From Medicago truncatula (taxonomy: Eukaryota; Streptophyta; Magnoliopsida; Fabales; Fabaceae): 64,000 nucleotides of DNA. A model generated the notes under the pieces. That model saw nothing but the letters and a program-made list of their open reading frames with translations. It was not told the DNA's origin and ran no database searches. Of this stretch, positions 46,531 through 59,107 are shown one piece after another. Position numbers and translations under genes: made by a program. The stretch covers positions 4,288,001 through 4,352,000 of the forward strand of contig NC_053043.1 of NCBI RefSeq assembly GCF_003473485.1. Direction: 5' to 3'. Within the stretch, counting starts at the first letter, position 1; each line of letters begins with the position of its first letter.

Positions 46531-47601
46531 GATATGGATGGAGATTGGATCGAAAGAGATGAAATCAGAGATTGATTATTTGTATCTGGTGCAGTAAGGT
46601 CAAGTTGTTACTTTGTGAAAGTGTGTGTTGCTGTTGTCATGTGTGAATATGGTCTCAGTAACGACAAGGAAATAGGCATAGGATGCTGAAATGGATCCAT
46701 TCACCGAAAAGTTTCACATGAATGAATGAATGAATCAAAGAATAAAAAAGTGTGTGATCTTGGGACGTGTGAATACAGTCGCAGTAGCAGTATTTTATGC
46801 ATTGAATATTGATATCTTGATTGTTTCAAAAACGTATATTCTGCTCAGTATGAAGATGCCCTAATTTTTAACTCTGTTGGAATAGGAATAGCAGTCAATA
46901 ACCAACCAATTAAAATATCTTGTCGAAAAAGAAAAAAAAAACCAATATTAAAATAGTATCTCTAGTTAGCTGCAATATTCAAAATGCCTAATGTGTTTTA
47001 TAAGATACAAAAATAACGCTTAAGCCGAAGATAAAATTTCATTGATAAAAAATAATTAAATTCAAGTGGTTAATGAGCTTCATCAAATAAGAATCGTATT
47101 TACTTCACGATCGAACTCCGGATTACCAGGACCTCTTCATTCCCCTGAAAACCGAAGGGTTAACAAAAAGAAAATCATTGATCAACAGTAAAATCGAAGA
47201 CACCATAAGTGATAAAGTAGTTTTGAACAGTAAATAACCAACACAAAAGTAAGTTAAACGTAATAGATGACGATGTTGAATTAGGTGTGTAATAAAACTA
47301 GATGAAATATGATTAGAAACGACAACATTTAAGAACATGGTCAGCTCAAGCATAAGGCGGACCAAACCCTAACTTCAGACCTAAAAATAAATAAATTCTA
47401 AATGCATTTAGGTCTCCAAATAAAAAATGAGAATTTCTTTCTCATCCTCCAACCCTCTCACGTGTCCTTTGTTTTTCTCATTTTATCCTTGTTTGAATCA
47501 TATAATCCAAAACATAAAAAGGAAGTATCTCAACCCACTCGCACGCCCCCACTTTCCTTATTTTGTGGTACTCAAGTTTGAAGTCTCTCCTTGTTAATTT
47601 A
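46531..47601. other. NLR upstream region
   Basis: Contains the presumed promoter and 5' UTR of the intact NLR gene. Phrases at 46640-46790 (gtgtgaat, 'cagtaacgacaaggaaatag') also occur near 37.76 kb upstream of the pseudogene, so the promoter was duplicated too. No gene in 47000-47601. Confidence 0.45.
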
Positions 47602-48241
47602 CTCCCTTCGTGTTTTTTAAGCGTCGTTTAACTGTGAATTTAGTGTTCCTATTTAACTGTCGTTTTGGTATTTTTAAGGATGTGATTTGTCAATTATATC
47701 TTTTGTCAATTACTCTTATCTTTTTCAATAAAACTAATTAATGTTATATATTTGGAAAACTAAAGTTTATTTGTTTTTTGTTTTTGTTTTTAAAACAAAG
47801 TTTGTTCCTTGTTATCTTTAAATTTAAACAAAATTTTGTAACCTATAATAATGATTTCATAAAGACTTAAAATTCTACAAATAAGATGAATAGTCATTGT
47901 TAAAAATGTTCAAAAGGAAGAAAGAGTGGAAGACTCATTGGTAATTGACTTAAAATAATTAAAAAAATGTGCACACTATTTAGAAAATTGACAATTGTTT
48001 GTTATGAGAGAGTATGAAAAATAGGTATTTGTTTGAGAAAGAGATAGTAATTAACAATTGTTTGTTATGAGAGAAAGATAAATGTATTAAATTTATGGAA
48101 AAAAGAAAGCTTGTGCGAAAAAAAAAAAAGAATTTATTGGTGGATTAAAATAAGGATATAATAGAAAGAAAATGTAGAAAAATACACTTCGCTAATTTGA
48201 TGCTAATAGTCCAAAATGACACTTAAAAAGAACAGAGGGAG
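47602..48241. mobile_element. Stowaway-like element, 640 bp
   Basis: Left ctcccttcgtgttttttaag pairs with right complement ctccctctgttctttttaag, with TA flanks at 47600-47601 and 48242-48243. The arms continue with gtcgttt versus gtcattt. It is longer than typical Stowaway MITEs. No coding sequence seen. Confidence 0.75.
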
Positions 48242-48432
48242 TATAAGACCAACTGTTATCAGGTAAGAGATATTCCTAAAATATAAATTTGGAATGTTGT
48301 ATTTTTGTATTGGTTAAACACCGATTGTGAATTAAGTTCACAATTGTTGCAATATTTGGTCTAATGGTAAAACATGTTGGATATATATATATATATATTT
48401 TGTGGTGTCTGAAATTTGAACATGTACTTTAC

Positions 48433-49262
48433 ATATATATACTAAAGGTAAAGGTCATGTCAATAACAAGTCACCACAAGTTTTGGTAGATTTTAGAAAT
48501 GGCCATCATCCCGTCTTATGTTTAACATTTGTCATTGTTAGCGTTTATTACCATCATATGTTTGTAATATATCTGAAATTAAATGTATTTACTATTCAAT
48601 TGGGTCAAAGGTTTATAAGCATATATTTGTGTGTATTGAACCTTGGTTGTTTGCAGTTTATTAAACATTGAATATCGCATTGCAGCTATGGCATGCTTTT
48701 ATAATTGAATATGTTTTATGTTTTCTTCTATGTAAATAGTGCGTGAAAGGACTTCTGCTTTGTTGCCATACGATTGCAGAAATATATAGCAGCTGAAATG
48801 CAACTAGAATACAGGTTTGTGTCTGAGTATGTGGGTACGTTTAACATGAATTGGCAGCTTATTAATTAAGAACAATGTTGCCAGAATTCATGGTACTATG
48901 ACTGTGATTCCTGTGCTGCCATATTTCATGCTTAATTTGCTGCTGTATATAATTCCTAATGAACATTAACATTTTGTATCTGATGTCATTGCACTTACAT
49001 TTCAATAGATATCCATTTCGGAAATATACAATTTTCTTTTATGTTTTGAATTGCAATAAAAAATACAGATTGAGATACACTCATTTTGAGAAAACTCACG
49101 AACAGGGAAAAGGTTATTGAATAAAACAGATTAATATAAGACATATCTAAAGAGTTTTTTTACACAATCTTCATAATATATCACAGCCACTAATTTTAAT
49201 CTATTGCAAGTGATATTGTGAACTATATATGACCCGTGCAGCAGCACGGGTGGGAGATCTAA
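48433..49262 (+). mobile_element. Short non-autonomous Helitron-like element
   Basis: The 3' end has a hairpin acccgtgcagcagcacgggt (49232-49251) followed by gggagat and CTAA, then host T at 49263. The 5' end (atatatatactaaagg) resembles the usual TCTATATACTAAAGG start with the first bases eroded. About 830 bp, non-coding. The hairpin stem (acccgtgc/gcacgggt) is the same as in the 20-kb Helitron, so the two may be related. Confidence 0.6.
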
Positions 49263-49264
49263 TA

Positions 49265-49345
49265 CTTGTTATATAAGCTAGTTTCAATCAATGAGAATCA
49301 CATTTTTCTATTCTCTTCTCAACTCATAATATGGTATCAATTTCC
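49265..49345 (+). mobile_element. LTR end with Met-tRNA primer site (remnant)
   Basis: A TATA-like gttatataagc, then 'tcttctcaactca' and TGGTATCA at about 49333-49340. This is the usual arrangement of a Copia 5' LTR end plus primer-binding site. It adjoins the Helitron 3' end with only a few bases between. Confidence 0.45.
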
Positions 49346-49666
49346 TTTTTCTCTCTTCATGGGATAGAGTTTGTTACGATTCAGTTACACCTTTCCGCCA
49401 TTGATGCTTGAGCTTATCCGCTATACTATAAGTTCATTATGTACCACCTAGCTTATTAGATATCTTCTCATTTTACCAAAAATATCTTAAATGCTCTTCA
49501 GTCTTAGTACTCGATTTGAGTTTCTACTTTAAATATGTGATTAATTATGTATAGTAGATGAGTAATGAATATAACAGAGTAGCTAAACACATATCATTAA
49601 TGATCTATCGTACACATCTAACTATAATTTTGATTTTTGAACATCATCAACCATAACTTTTTTTTT

Positions 49667-50160
49667 TTTGACCAACAAAAACTCATATCATTTCATTCAT
49701 CACACAATTTGGAATACAAGATGGAATCAAATCAAAGACTTGGTGACGAGCTTGTAATATTGACACCCTAGCGAAACTATGAGCGACAACATTTACTTGT
49801 CTCCTAACAAAACTTATCTTAAAGTTTGTAAATTTTTGTAATAGTGACCTGCAGTCATCAATGATACTACCAAATTCTGCCTGGTTGTTATTCTTATCAT
49901 ATATGCTATCAACACTAGTTTACAATCTAGTTCTAATTGCACATTTGATAATTTTAACTGTCCAAGCCACAAAATGGCATCGCGTAATCCAACTGCTTCC
50001 GCTTCTTGAGGAGGAGGACAACCTTCATACCAAGTTGTAGCAGCTTTTATGAACCTGCTTCGCTGATCTCGAATACACATACCTGTCCCAAACCGGTTCT
50101 GTTCACTGAAAATGGCTGCATCTACATTACACTTCAGAAATCCCGCGGCTGGTAACTTTA
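49667..50160 (-). pseudogene. LINE 3' region with RNase H-like domain
   Basis: On the minus strand a frame beginning near FLKCNVDAA continues through FSEQNRFGTGMCIRD, CPPPQEAEAVGLRDAILWL and VQLELDCKLV. This is the RNase H fold (RVT_3 type) found at the 3' end of plant LINEs. A frameshift after DCKLV moves the rest (NNQAEFGSIIDDCRSLL, VNVVAHSFARVS) to another frame. It ends just before an A-run complementary to 49661-49673. No reverse transcriptase remains. Confidence 0.8.
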
Positions 50161-50303
50161 TTAGAACACGATTTATATGATTATTAGATATATGTATAAC
50201 TGAAATCTTGAAAGTCGTGACTAACGACCTTCAAATTATTAGTTAATTTCTTTAGTTGATGATTAACCACATGCAATTTTTTTATTTTTTTTTTGTCAAA
50301 TAA

Positions 50304-50403
50304 GTTAGTGGTTAGAGCTTACATATTTTAAATGTGGAGAAGTAGAAGTTTAGGTTAGTGGTTGGAGCTTACATATTTTAAATGTGGAGAAGTAGAAGTT
50401 TGG
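50304..50403. repeat. 50-bp tandem duplication
   Basis: Units 50304-50353 and 50354-50403 (gttagtggttrgagcttaca followed by tattttaaatgtggagaagt) are nearly identical. Confidence 0.9.
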
Positions 50404-51355
50404 AGTTCAAACCCCAACTCCTATACATATCATGCAATGTCCCTAATAATTTGGTTAAGTTCGGAGAGACACCGCATGCAATTCTAATAAGGATCAATAA
50501 TTAAAAAATGCTTAAAATTTACGGCTCATCGAAGTGAATGATAATTGTCATCTCTATTTCAACAATTGAGACACGACTTAATAAATATTGATTCAATAAA
50601 AATTAAGGAAAAGAGAAAGATAACATCAATCAAGTCACCACCTTATTATACATAAATATACAAGGAGGGACATGAGTTATTATTTTTGAAGAGTATTGTT
50701 CATGGTCAGTGGAATTTCTCTTTCTAATAATTTTAAATGGTGATCCATGATATTGTTTAGAGAAATGATATTTGTACAACTATTTTATAATAATTTTTGT
50801 GTGTCAATACATAATTTTCTTTATAAAAACATGACTGTCTATTTAATTGTCAAGTAAATAGATGTTCAAATAACACTACTCTATTGTTTAACGTCCAAAT
50901 AGATGGGAAAGTCAACATTTAGAGCTTATGTGACATGGCTTATATATAAGTTCACATAATAAAAGAAGACTTGTTGGGTATTATTTTTACATTTGTGCGT
51001 AGAAGATACTCGTGTTATCATAGCGGTCCAAATAGATGGGAAAGTGAATCGTGACCGTTGGTGTAAATAAACAACCAGCAAACTCCAACGCAACTTATGA
51101 ATGAATTTCGTGGAGTACGTCATTTCATCAGAACGCAAAAAGTATTTTATTTTTGTTTTGAATCCATTGACGAGTTCGTACTAAAACTCGTTCTTTCAAC
51201 TACTTGGATCTTGGTCATCAAGAAAACATACATAACTTATCAATGTCAATTTCAAAACCACCCAACACTTTCATTATTAATTAAAGTCATAGTCTTATAA
51301 TTATCATTACATTTAGTAGATTAGAGACCCATTTCATTTCATTTCATTTGAGAAG
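50404..51355 (+). promoter_or_regulatory. Upstream region of the OPA3-like gene
   Basis: 'gtccaaatagatgggaaagt' occurs at 50887 and again at about 51026. An (atttc)n tract immediately precedes the ATG (51331-51349) and probably lies in the 5' UTR. A degraded foldback sequence (50764-50877) lies further upstream. No firm TATA box. Confidence 0.4.
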
Positions 51356-54300
51356 ATGCTTCCACTATTGAAGCTTGGAACGCTAGCGTTGAAAACTCTG
51401 AGTAAACCATTAGCTGGTAAACTCAAACAACAAGCTGCTATTCATCCCAGATTCCGTCAACTCATCGTTAATATGGCTCAGGTAACTATTCTCATTCATT
51501 TTTATTTATCAAAATAATAATATTAATTTCATGTTATCAATAAATGTACCTTTCAAGCCGATGTAAATTTTGGCAATGAGGAGCCAAAGTTGTAAACTTT
51601 TTTGTATATTCGTTAGTTTCTAAGTGTTTTAGACTTTTGGGTATACCGGAACTGAAGGTTTTATGAAATTTGTTGTAGTAAGTAAATATTTGGGAAAAAT
51701 GGTGAGGAAAATGTGGCGAAGCAGTTAAGAAAGAGTGGTTATACAATTGGTTAGGTAGTTAAAGTTGCTGAGGGAAAGGGATTAGCTTGAATTGTAGGTG
51801 AGGGGTAGAAGAGGTAGGGATTCAATTTTGTTAGTTATACAAAACTCAGAAATGGGGCTGTTGTGAAAGGGGGAAAATGAAAAACCTTTGAGATTAATTT
51901 TTTTTATCTACTTGCCGGCAAACCAAGCTGCCCGGATCAGGGACGATGGAGTTTGTCAATTTGATCTTTCTTGACCTTGATTTTGAATCATCAAATAAGG
52001 ATTTAGTATTGTTGTCTTTTTGTGTATTGGCTTCCTCCTTACTTAGTCATACATTTGTCATTTTGTGAGTGTGATACCAAATTTCTGCCGTATTATAATC
52101 TAGAGAACATAATAAGTATACATGTCCTCAAAAACTTCTCCAAACTTTCTATTATCAATCAACATTGTCTGTGATAAGAGATGTAACTTTTAACGTCAAG
52201 CTTCACCGTATCTGATTGGTATATAAATATTGATTCAGAAAAGAAAATTAAATTCTGGTTCAACTATAAGCATCTTAGTACTTTGACGATGCCTTCTGAC
52301 TTTTATTCTTCTCTATTCACTATGACAAGTCTTGTTTTAAATGAGACAATCTGTGATCTGCTTTTTCATTTTGGTATAACTGTGTTTTAGAGATCAATCA
52401 CTTTAAGTACTAGCTGTTTGCAGTTTGTATGTTGACATTGGAAACAGAGTAATAGCTGTTTGCAGTTTTAGAGATCAATCATTTTAAGTAATGATATGAG
52501 AAACTATAACATTGGTTTTCTTACCTTTTAATTTTGGAAACAGAGTAATCATCAAATTACAACAAAGATGCAAAGGCGTATATATGGACATGCAACGGAT
52601 GTTGAGATTCGCCCTTTGAATGAGGAAAAAGCTGTTCAAGCTGCTGTAGACCTTATTGGAGAACTCTTTGTCTTCTCGGTAATATGGATTTGAAACTTGG
52701 AATTGGCTAAAGCTATTTTACTTATTTTTCATAATTATTGAAGACAGGGATTTCATTTATGTGGGAAGTTATAACCATTCACTTGAATCTAGTTAACTTT
52801 GTTGGTAGAATCTGCAACGTGCTGTTTGATGATATATAATTTTGCTAAGAACTAAAAGCAATAAAAATATGTGTTCTTGACTCTAATTAATTCCAAATAT
52901 CAAGCATTGTCCGTGTAAAATTTGAATTTCTCAGTTCTCGCGATTGCATTTTGAGGTAAAATTACATTGAAAGAAATGGCTTTGCTGTTGTTCCCCCTGT
53001 TTTTTCTTTTGACTTCTTAGGCATAAATCTTGTTGGTAGTTACTAGTTAGTAGTTACTGAAATTTTGAAAGTTGGACTTGAACTCCGTACATGGTTAAGT
53101 TTGAAAGTTTTTATTTCCCACGAGTTAGTTGGCAAGATGTTATATTGTTGAGTTAATTCTTAAACTATTACAAATTATGGTCCTAGGACACAAAAACAAG
53201 TTAACTTGTATGCAAACACTCTTTTTGTCAAACTCACAACGGCAAAATTTGAAAAACTTGGTAAATCTTGACTCTGCTGGCATGTATATATGAGCCTGTA
53301 TTTACTCATGTTTCCTGGAAAAACACAGTTGGTGATTTTTGTTGGTTACTTGAGTTGAGTTGCCTCCACTATGCAATATTTTTAATGTTTATATTTATGA
53401 ATGTAATTTTATGTTTTTATTATTATTCTGTTTTATTTTGTAACTCAACAAAGTAATAGTGTAGAGCCAAATACAACATACTCTTTGGGGGTCAAGAATT
53501 GAGTTATACTGTTATGACTCTCATACACATGACTTGAGAATAGAAATCATTTTGTACCAAAATAACTTGTGTGTATCATGGTAGTCAAAATCTCGATTTT
53601 AATCTTAAAATCTTACGATTTTGCGATTATACAATTATGGTCGCGGTTGTGGAACTACAGAAGGCAACGTAGTTATTGTTTTGTTTGAGACTTACGAGTT
53701 TAATTGCACAAGTATTTCAAGTGTTATGCTACTGTTATGTGAGTGATAAGTTTTTTTTGTTTTGTTTTATGCTGTTTTATATGCATATATTCGAGATTTA
53801 TGAATTTTGTGTAATCTTACAATTAGTGTTACGATTGCATGATTTACGATTTAACGTCTCCTTTTTTATTTTATATGCCTAAAATCTCGATTTTGACTAC
53901 CTTGGTGTGCATAGTCACATGCCTTGTCCTTGATTGTTTGCATCTGTACTTATCGTAGGTGGCAGTTGCTGTCTTGATCTTTGAGGTACAAAGAAGTGCT
54001 AGATCTGAAGCACGGAAGGAGGAGATACGAAAGCGAGAGCTAGAGGTAATTTCAAATAGTCATCTAGTACACATTTTTTACATCCTGTGTCTCATATAGT
54101 TCCAAACTTTTCAAGTTTTCTTTCCCTTTCAATTCTAGTTGTTTATTTCTTTGGGTTCTTGTTTTCAAAATTGCTCTAATCTTTTGTTTATATATTATCT
54201 TATCATGCTTCTTAAGTTATGCTAAAATATTGCATTTTTCATCTGCTACCCGTTTTCTAACACAGAACGTTAAACCAAAGCCATACGGTCCTTTATACAG

Positions 54301-55089
54301 TTCTTTTAATTGATGTCCTTAAGATGCTCTTCTCGTTCTCTTTCTTGGACCACCTGGACCAAATTGAATATTTTATGATACATAGGGCTTCATATTTGAG
54401 GTTTACAAAGATACATGATCACTTTTGTTTTTCAGCTTTTGATTAATTTAAAGTTTAAACCCTGTGTTGTTTTTGCCCAAAGTTTGCATAATGCTTTGTT
54501 TAAAAAATTGTGAAATAGTTAAATTGACAGTCATGCTCAATCTGAAAATGAAAACTTCTATCTATTAGTAGATTGTACTAGACCAATTGTGTAAAGGATG
54601 CAGGAGGACTGCATCAAATGTTTTAGTCAACGTGCAATGTTTAAAATGAACATTACGACAAGTACAAGTCTGAACTAGCATGCCTAAATTGAGTGATATA
54701 TTTAAGGCTAAACATTTTCTTATATCTATCTATCTATCTGAGTTGGGTTTGTAGAGCATCTCTGTCAAAGAAAATGTGGTTTATGTTAATAATTCATGGC
54801 AACTTGTACTCCCCCTAGTTTGTATGATAATTGTCATTGACATTGGTTCCCAATTCAGGCTAACTGGGAAAAGTTATTTATTAGTCGAGGTTTCTTATAC
54901 AAATCATCATTGTTCATTCGTCTTTAGGCTGTGAGGCAAAAAAATGACGGCTTGGCGGAAGAAGTAGAACTTCTTAAGCTTAGACTTCAAGAACTGGAAC
55001 AGCTGGCCCGGGGACGAGGACTCACTGGCATTCTAAATTTCAAACACATTATTAGTAAGGAAAATGAAAAGACGGAGAAAACTGCTTGA
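51356..55089 (+). CDS. OPA3-like protein, four exons
   Basis: Exons 51356-51481, 52544-52678, 53959-54045 and 54928-55089 join in phase 0 at GT-AG introns to give 169 residues. The product matches the optic atrophy 3 family: an N-terminal basic/hydrophobic start (MLPLLKLGTLALKTLSKPLA), then FRQLIVNMAQ, then RRIYGHATDVEIRPL, and a hydrophobic segment around AAVDLIGELFVFSVAVAVLIF. A basic coiled coil follows (RSEARKEEIRKRELEAVRQ), with another amphipathic helix (EEVELLKLRLQELEQL). In animals OPA3 is a mitochondrial membrane protein affecting mitochondrial shape. The plant role is not established. The ATG was chosen because it opens the family signature. The decayed VOZ1-like gene follows on the same strand 2.5 kb downstream. 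Confidence 0.92.
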
Positions 55090-57576
55090 CCTGATGAAAA
55101 GAATAATTACTTTTCACAGATTTTTTTCCCATTTATCTGTGGCATAAATATAGTTTTGACACAGTTTCTGATTCATTTGAGGATCTCCTAAACAAGAAAA
55201 AAATTTCACTACAGTTTGAAACTTCAAATTCTGCATTTGTATTGAGGATATGGATATCTCACTGATTGAAATGTTCTCACCGTATTAGTCAAAATAATCT
55301 GCAGAAACTGTATAGTTTTTGGTGACAGTCAAAGATGTGACGCGATCAAATGAGTGGAAAATTTATCAAATCAAATGTACCATTTACTTTGTTAAGTCCA
55401 CTCTGTATTCCTTAAAAAAAATATTTTATTTTTCACATGGTTACTTTCTCTTTCTGCATGAATGAATATACAGGCTAGTGATTGCTTGTGTGCATTGCTA
55501 AATAGCAAGGACCGCATGTTCCTATTGATTTAAGCATGGCTATAGAACCACAGTTGAAAGCAATTTTGTGCTTAAGATGATGATGACAATTTTAGCCTGT
55601 AATGTGTGGCATCAATTGATTGCAAGCACAACCAGCCACACACCACCCCTTTTTATGTTTCCTTTTGAGAAAAAAACAGAGGATTATGACCATGAAATGT
55701 GGTTGGTCTGTATGATTGAAAACATGGGATGTAGGTAATCTTAAACAGATATTATATGCGTTAAACAGTTGTAAAATACTCCCTTTAAGAAAAGAATCTA
55801 AACGGGAATATAATGGATGGTGCTGGAAGTGTGCTTTATTCCTTCCTTCCTTACACTCACTGATCATATATCACTCATTCATACAATAGACATTTTATTT
55901 GTTATATTTGGCAAGAAATTATCAGTCTTTATTTTATTTTATTTTTGAGGTTTGTGCTTTTCTTTATTTTCTTGTGTTGGATCTAAGTGGCCAGTTAATT
56001 TCAAAAGAATTTGTTTTTGACTGCATAATCGCTGTATGGTTTTAATCTATTTCAGATTTTCAACTATTTGTAGAAGAAATAGTGAAAATAACTTGAGTTT
56101 TTTTAAGGACTCTTTTCAGTTTCTTTGTTTCCACTAAAAAAAAATCCCAACATATCTACCACCTTATTATTAGAATTCAGAAATTTGGAATTTGTAAAAT
56201 AACACATTTCAGTATTTTTGAAAATACAAACTCTATGGTTTATGGCATGATCAATGAAATTTGATAATGTTTTAGAAAGCAAACAATCCTAATATTTATT
56301 CGATTTCTTTTCTCCTAGTGGTTTCATTTTGTCAGCACTAACCAACAAAATTGCTTAGAAATGAGAAAACCAGCAAGAAGAAAAGGGAAACACGCATGCA
56401 CATACATTATGCCCTTTAGATCTCTTGACGTACCTAAGTTGAATAAAGAAAATTTTGAAAAGAGTTACAATCCAATTTATATATTTATAGGGAAGAAGAA
56501 AACTTGACAACAAACTACAAACTTCAACGACAACAAGAACATTGGTTTGAAGGACCACTAATTTTGGTATGTGATGCCGTTGCGTTGATGATATTGGAGT
56601 GGTTGTAAGAAAATGACATCCTATATCCAAAAATATCATTGAAAAGTTTGTCAATAATTTTGCTGAACATTATCTTTGATAGAATTTTTTAAACCTTGTT
56701 TTTTCCTTTCGGTGATAGTTGACATGTTATGCTATCCTATGATATCAAACAAACAAAGTACTAACAAGCCTAAATTATTACTGCCTATAATTGAAAGATA
56801 TAATCTATACACAATAAAATCCTTTATATGTAAACAAGTAAACAACATTACTCTAACAGAGAATGTAATCTTAACTAGTAACTACTTAAATGTAGCAGTG
56901 TGAGTGTCCCCTTTATTTTATTTTCCCGCTTCCATAAGCATACATGTGTTCATTTTTTCTCTCTAAATTGGGCCTTTGGTTCAACACTATGATCATGACT
57001 TCCGTTGGTTCTGCGCGCCAATGCCTCTGGTCATTTTTTCCCTTATTGTTTCAATTTGTTGTTAGACTAGTTTAAAAAATGAGTTTGTGCTCCTTCCTAC
57101 CCTCATTTTTCTTTGTAAATGAAATGAAAATAGGGTGAATCTTTTGCAGTGATTTGACTTAATTCTGTGATGGTGATGTTGGAGTCTTTGTTTTAGAATT
57201 TCACAACTTTTGGGGTGGAGAATGCCTTGGAATATGCTTTTGATCAATGACCATTATAAACTTATCCTGAAGCTGTTTGCATTTTCTGGTCACTCTCTAT
57301 GGCCATGTTTGGATTGACTTATTTGAGCTTATTATCTACTGTCATAAGCACTTGTAAGACTATTTAGAAGTGGAGACAGCTTATGAGATGTCCATAAGCT
57401 GTTTTTATCTTATTTTCATAAGAAACCAATTTATAGCTTATATGAAGTCAGTTATATCAAAAGCTTATATGAAATCAGTTTGACTTTGTTCTATTTTTTA
57501 TTTGTATTTTGCAGTGAACTGAAACTCAGTTAAATAGGCGAGTTTAGGGCTTCCTTAGGCAGGACTTGAGGTTTAG
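55090..57576. other. Spacer between OPA3-like gene and VOZ1 relic
   Basis: No gene. Bases 57300-57475 (tatggccatgtttggattga and repeated 'agcttat' phrases) resemble an hAT-type MITE end common in legumes, with unclear borders. 'attttgcag' at about 57514 could be the acceptor of a 5' UTR intron of the VOZ1-like gene. Confidence 0.4.
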
Positions 57577-58782
57577 ATGATTTCCAAGGGTAGCTGCAAG
57601 AAAGCATCACACAGGCTTATCAAGGACAAGGCAAAGAACCATGTAGATGATCTGCATGTGATGTTCCTTGATCTGCAGTTTGCTAGGAAGGAGAGCCGTA
57701 GTGTTGATGTCGCGCTTCTTGAGGAGCAAGTTCACCAGATGCTTCGTCATGAGTGGAAGGCCGAGCTCAATGAGCCTTCTCCTGCTTCTTCTTCTGCAGA
57801 TTTAATTGTGGATTTGTGATGGACACATGTAAACTTGAATCTCAATATTTATGGAAAAAGCAATGATTTGAGTTGCCATGTTTATGGGTGATGATAGGGT
57901 GGAAGTCTTCGATCATTCTCGACTGATATATGTAGGCTACTGCAGCTCTGTGAGGAGGAAGATGATGCCACTAGTCCATTAGATGTGCCTAAGCATGAAC
58001 CTAATGATCAGAATATGCAGACTGAAGCTAAGATGAAGTTTCAAGAAGTCTGTTCCTTTCTCCTCTTCGGCTATTATTCATACATCTTTGTGATTTGATC
58101 ATAACTGGCATAGTTTTTATTTTTTGTTCTGTAGTATTGGCAGTCTAAAATATTGATTTGAAGCTTCTTTTTCTTTATTGCAAACAGAAAAATATTATAG
58201 AGTGTTGTATTGTTTTTTATGTGGTAGCCTTTTTTCTGAAAAATAAAATTTAATTTTTATTTTCAATTGACAGAAATGAAGAGCAAGGATTTGATGGTTC
58301 AGTCTTTCCTTAGTTAATACCAATTTTCTCACCAACAACTCAAAGCCCAAGTTGTTCTTATGTTATGCATCATAGTTTTAATCATTATTTCAATGCTTGT
58401 CAATATTTTGATCTCACATGTGATTGTAATGAGTTTCTTGGTTTAAATGTAAACCAGAGCCAACATCAACATGATTCCCTATTAATGGATGAGTAAATAC
58501 ACTCCATCTTAGGAGCTACCAGTAAATCAACTAAAAACTCGGATAGGCGGCCTAATTTTGAATCAAAATATCATCAATTTGATTTAAATGAAGATTTCAA
58601 TCACAACTGTTATACTGCTTTTAGAGGCACAGGCTTTAGTGAGGAGGATGTTGTTCCTTATATACCTAGCTATCTACCAAGGATTGGACTTGTGTCAAGA
58701 CTATTGCAGTAGTTTTCATGCTTCTCTAGCTTTAAATGAAGGACAACCAGGCATAGGCACAAAAATTAAAGATAAAAAGTAA
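57577..58782 (+). pseudogene. VOZ1-like transcription factor, decayed
   Basis: Three blocks match plant VOZ (vascular plant one-zinc-finger) proteins in order. Block 1, 57577-57800: KKASHRLIKDKAKNHVDDL, LDLQFARKESRSVDVALLEE, HEWKAELNEPSPASS. Block 2, about 57898-58045: STDICRLLQLCEEEDDATSP, PKHEPNDQN. Block 3, about 58527-58782: YHQFDLNEDFNHNCYTAF, then LCQDYCSSFHASLALNEGQP. The junction after block 1 lacks a GT donor and runs into a stop. Block 3 has lost the segment with the first zinc-finger cysteines and shifts frame there. The NAC-like C-terminal domain of VOZ is absent. Intact VOZ proteins bind DNA as dimers and act in phytochrome and flowering control. This copy cannot. Intron-like gaps between the blocks show it is a decayed genomic copy, not a retrocopy. 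Confidence 0.85.
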
Positions 58783-59056
58783 TAAAATCTGGATGTAGAA
58801 ATCATAGGAATTTTTAGTAATGTTCTAAATACGTCTGCAAATTGTTCAAAAGCTTAATAGTTTAAGCATAAATTAAACAAATTTGAATTAAGTAGGGACT
58901 AATACTCAATGAAAAAGAAAAATTAGGGACTAAAAAAACTATTAAAATTAAGTAAGGACTAAACTTAAAAGGTCCCAATTTTACAGGGACTAAAAACATA
59001 TTTAACCATTTTTTATATTCGTTTAAGTTCAACCAAAAATATTTGGATGAGATGAT
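58783..59056. other. Intergenic
   Basis: AT-rich. Phrases such as 'agggactaa' recur four times at 58890-58990. No gene. Confidence 0.35.
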
Positions 59057-59107
59057 AAAATATCTCTTTCACCTTCTTCAAAAAATAAAAAATATCTCTT
59101 TCACCTT
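59057..59107 (+). repeat. Micro-insertion with A-rich tail and 19-bp direct repeats
   Basis: aaaatatctctttcacctt at 59057-59075 and 59089-59107 is a perfect 19-bp repeat around 13 bases (cttcaaaaaataa). It is the longest duplication of the set. Confidence 0.75.

Noticed and set aside
46081..46575. Plus-strand frame of 164 codons antisense to the NLR start (similar ones at 37220 and 40106)
   Set aside because: It mirrors the conserved CC-coding region in every paralogue and is a shadow of the minus-strand gene.
50395..50420. ggagttcaaacccc, reminiscent of a tRNA T-loop
   Set aside because: No matching acceptor, D or anticodon stems around it. It is part of a repeated sequence.
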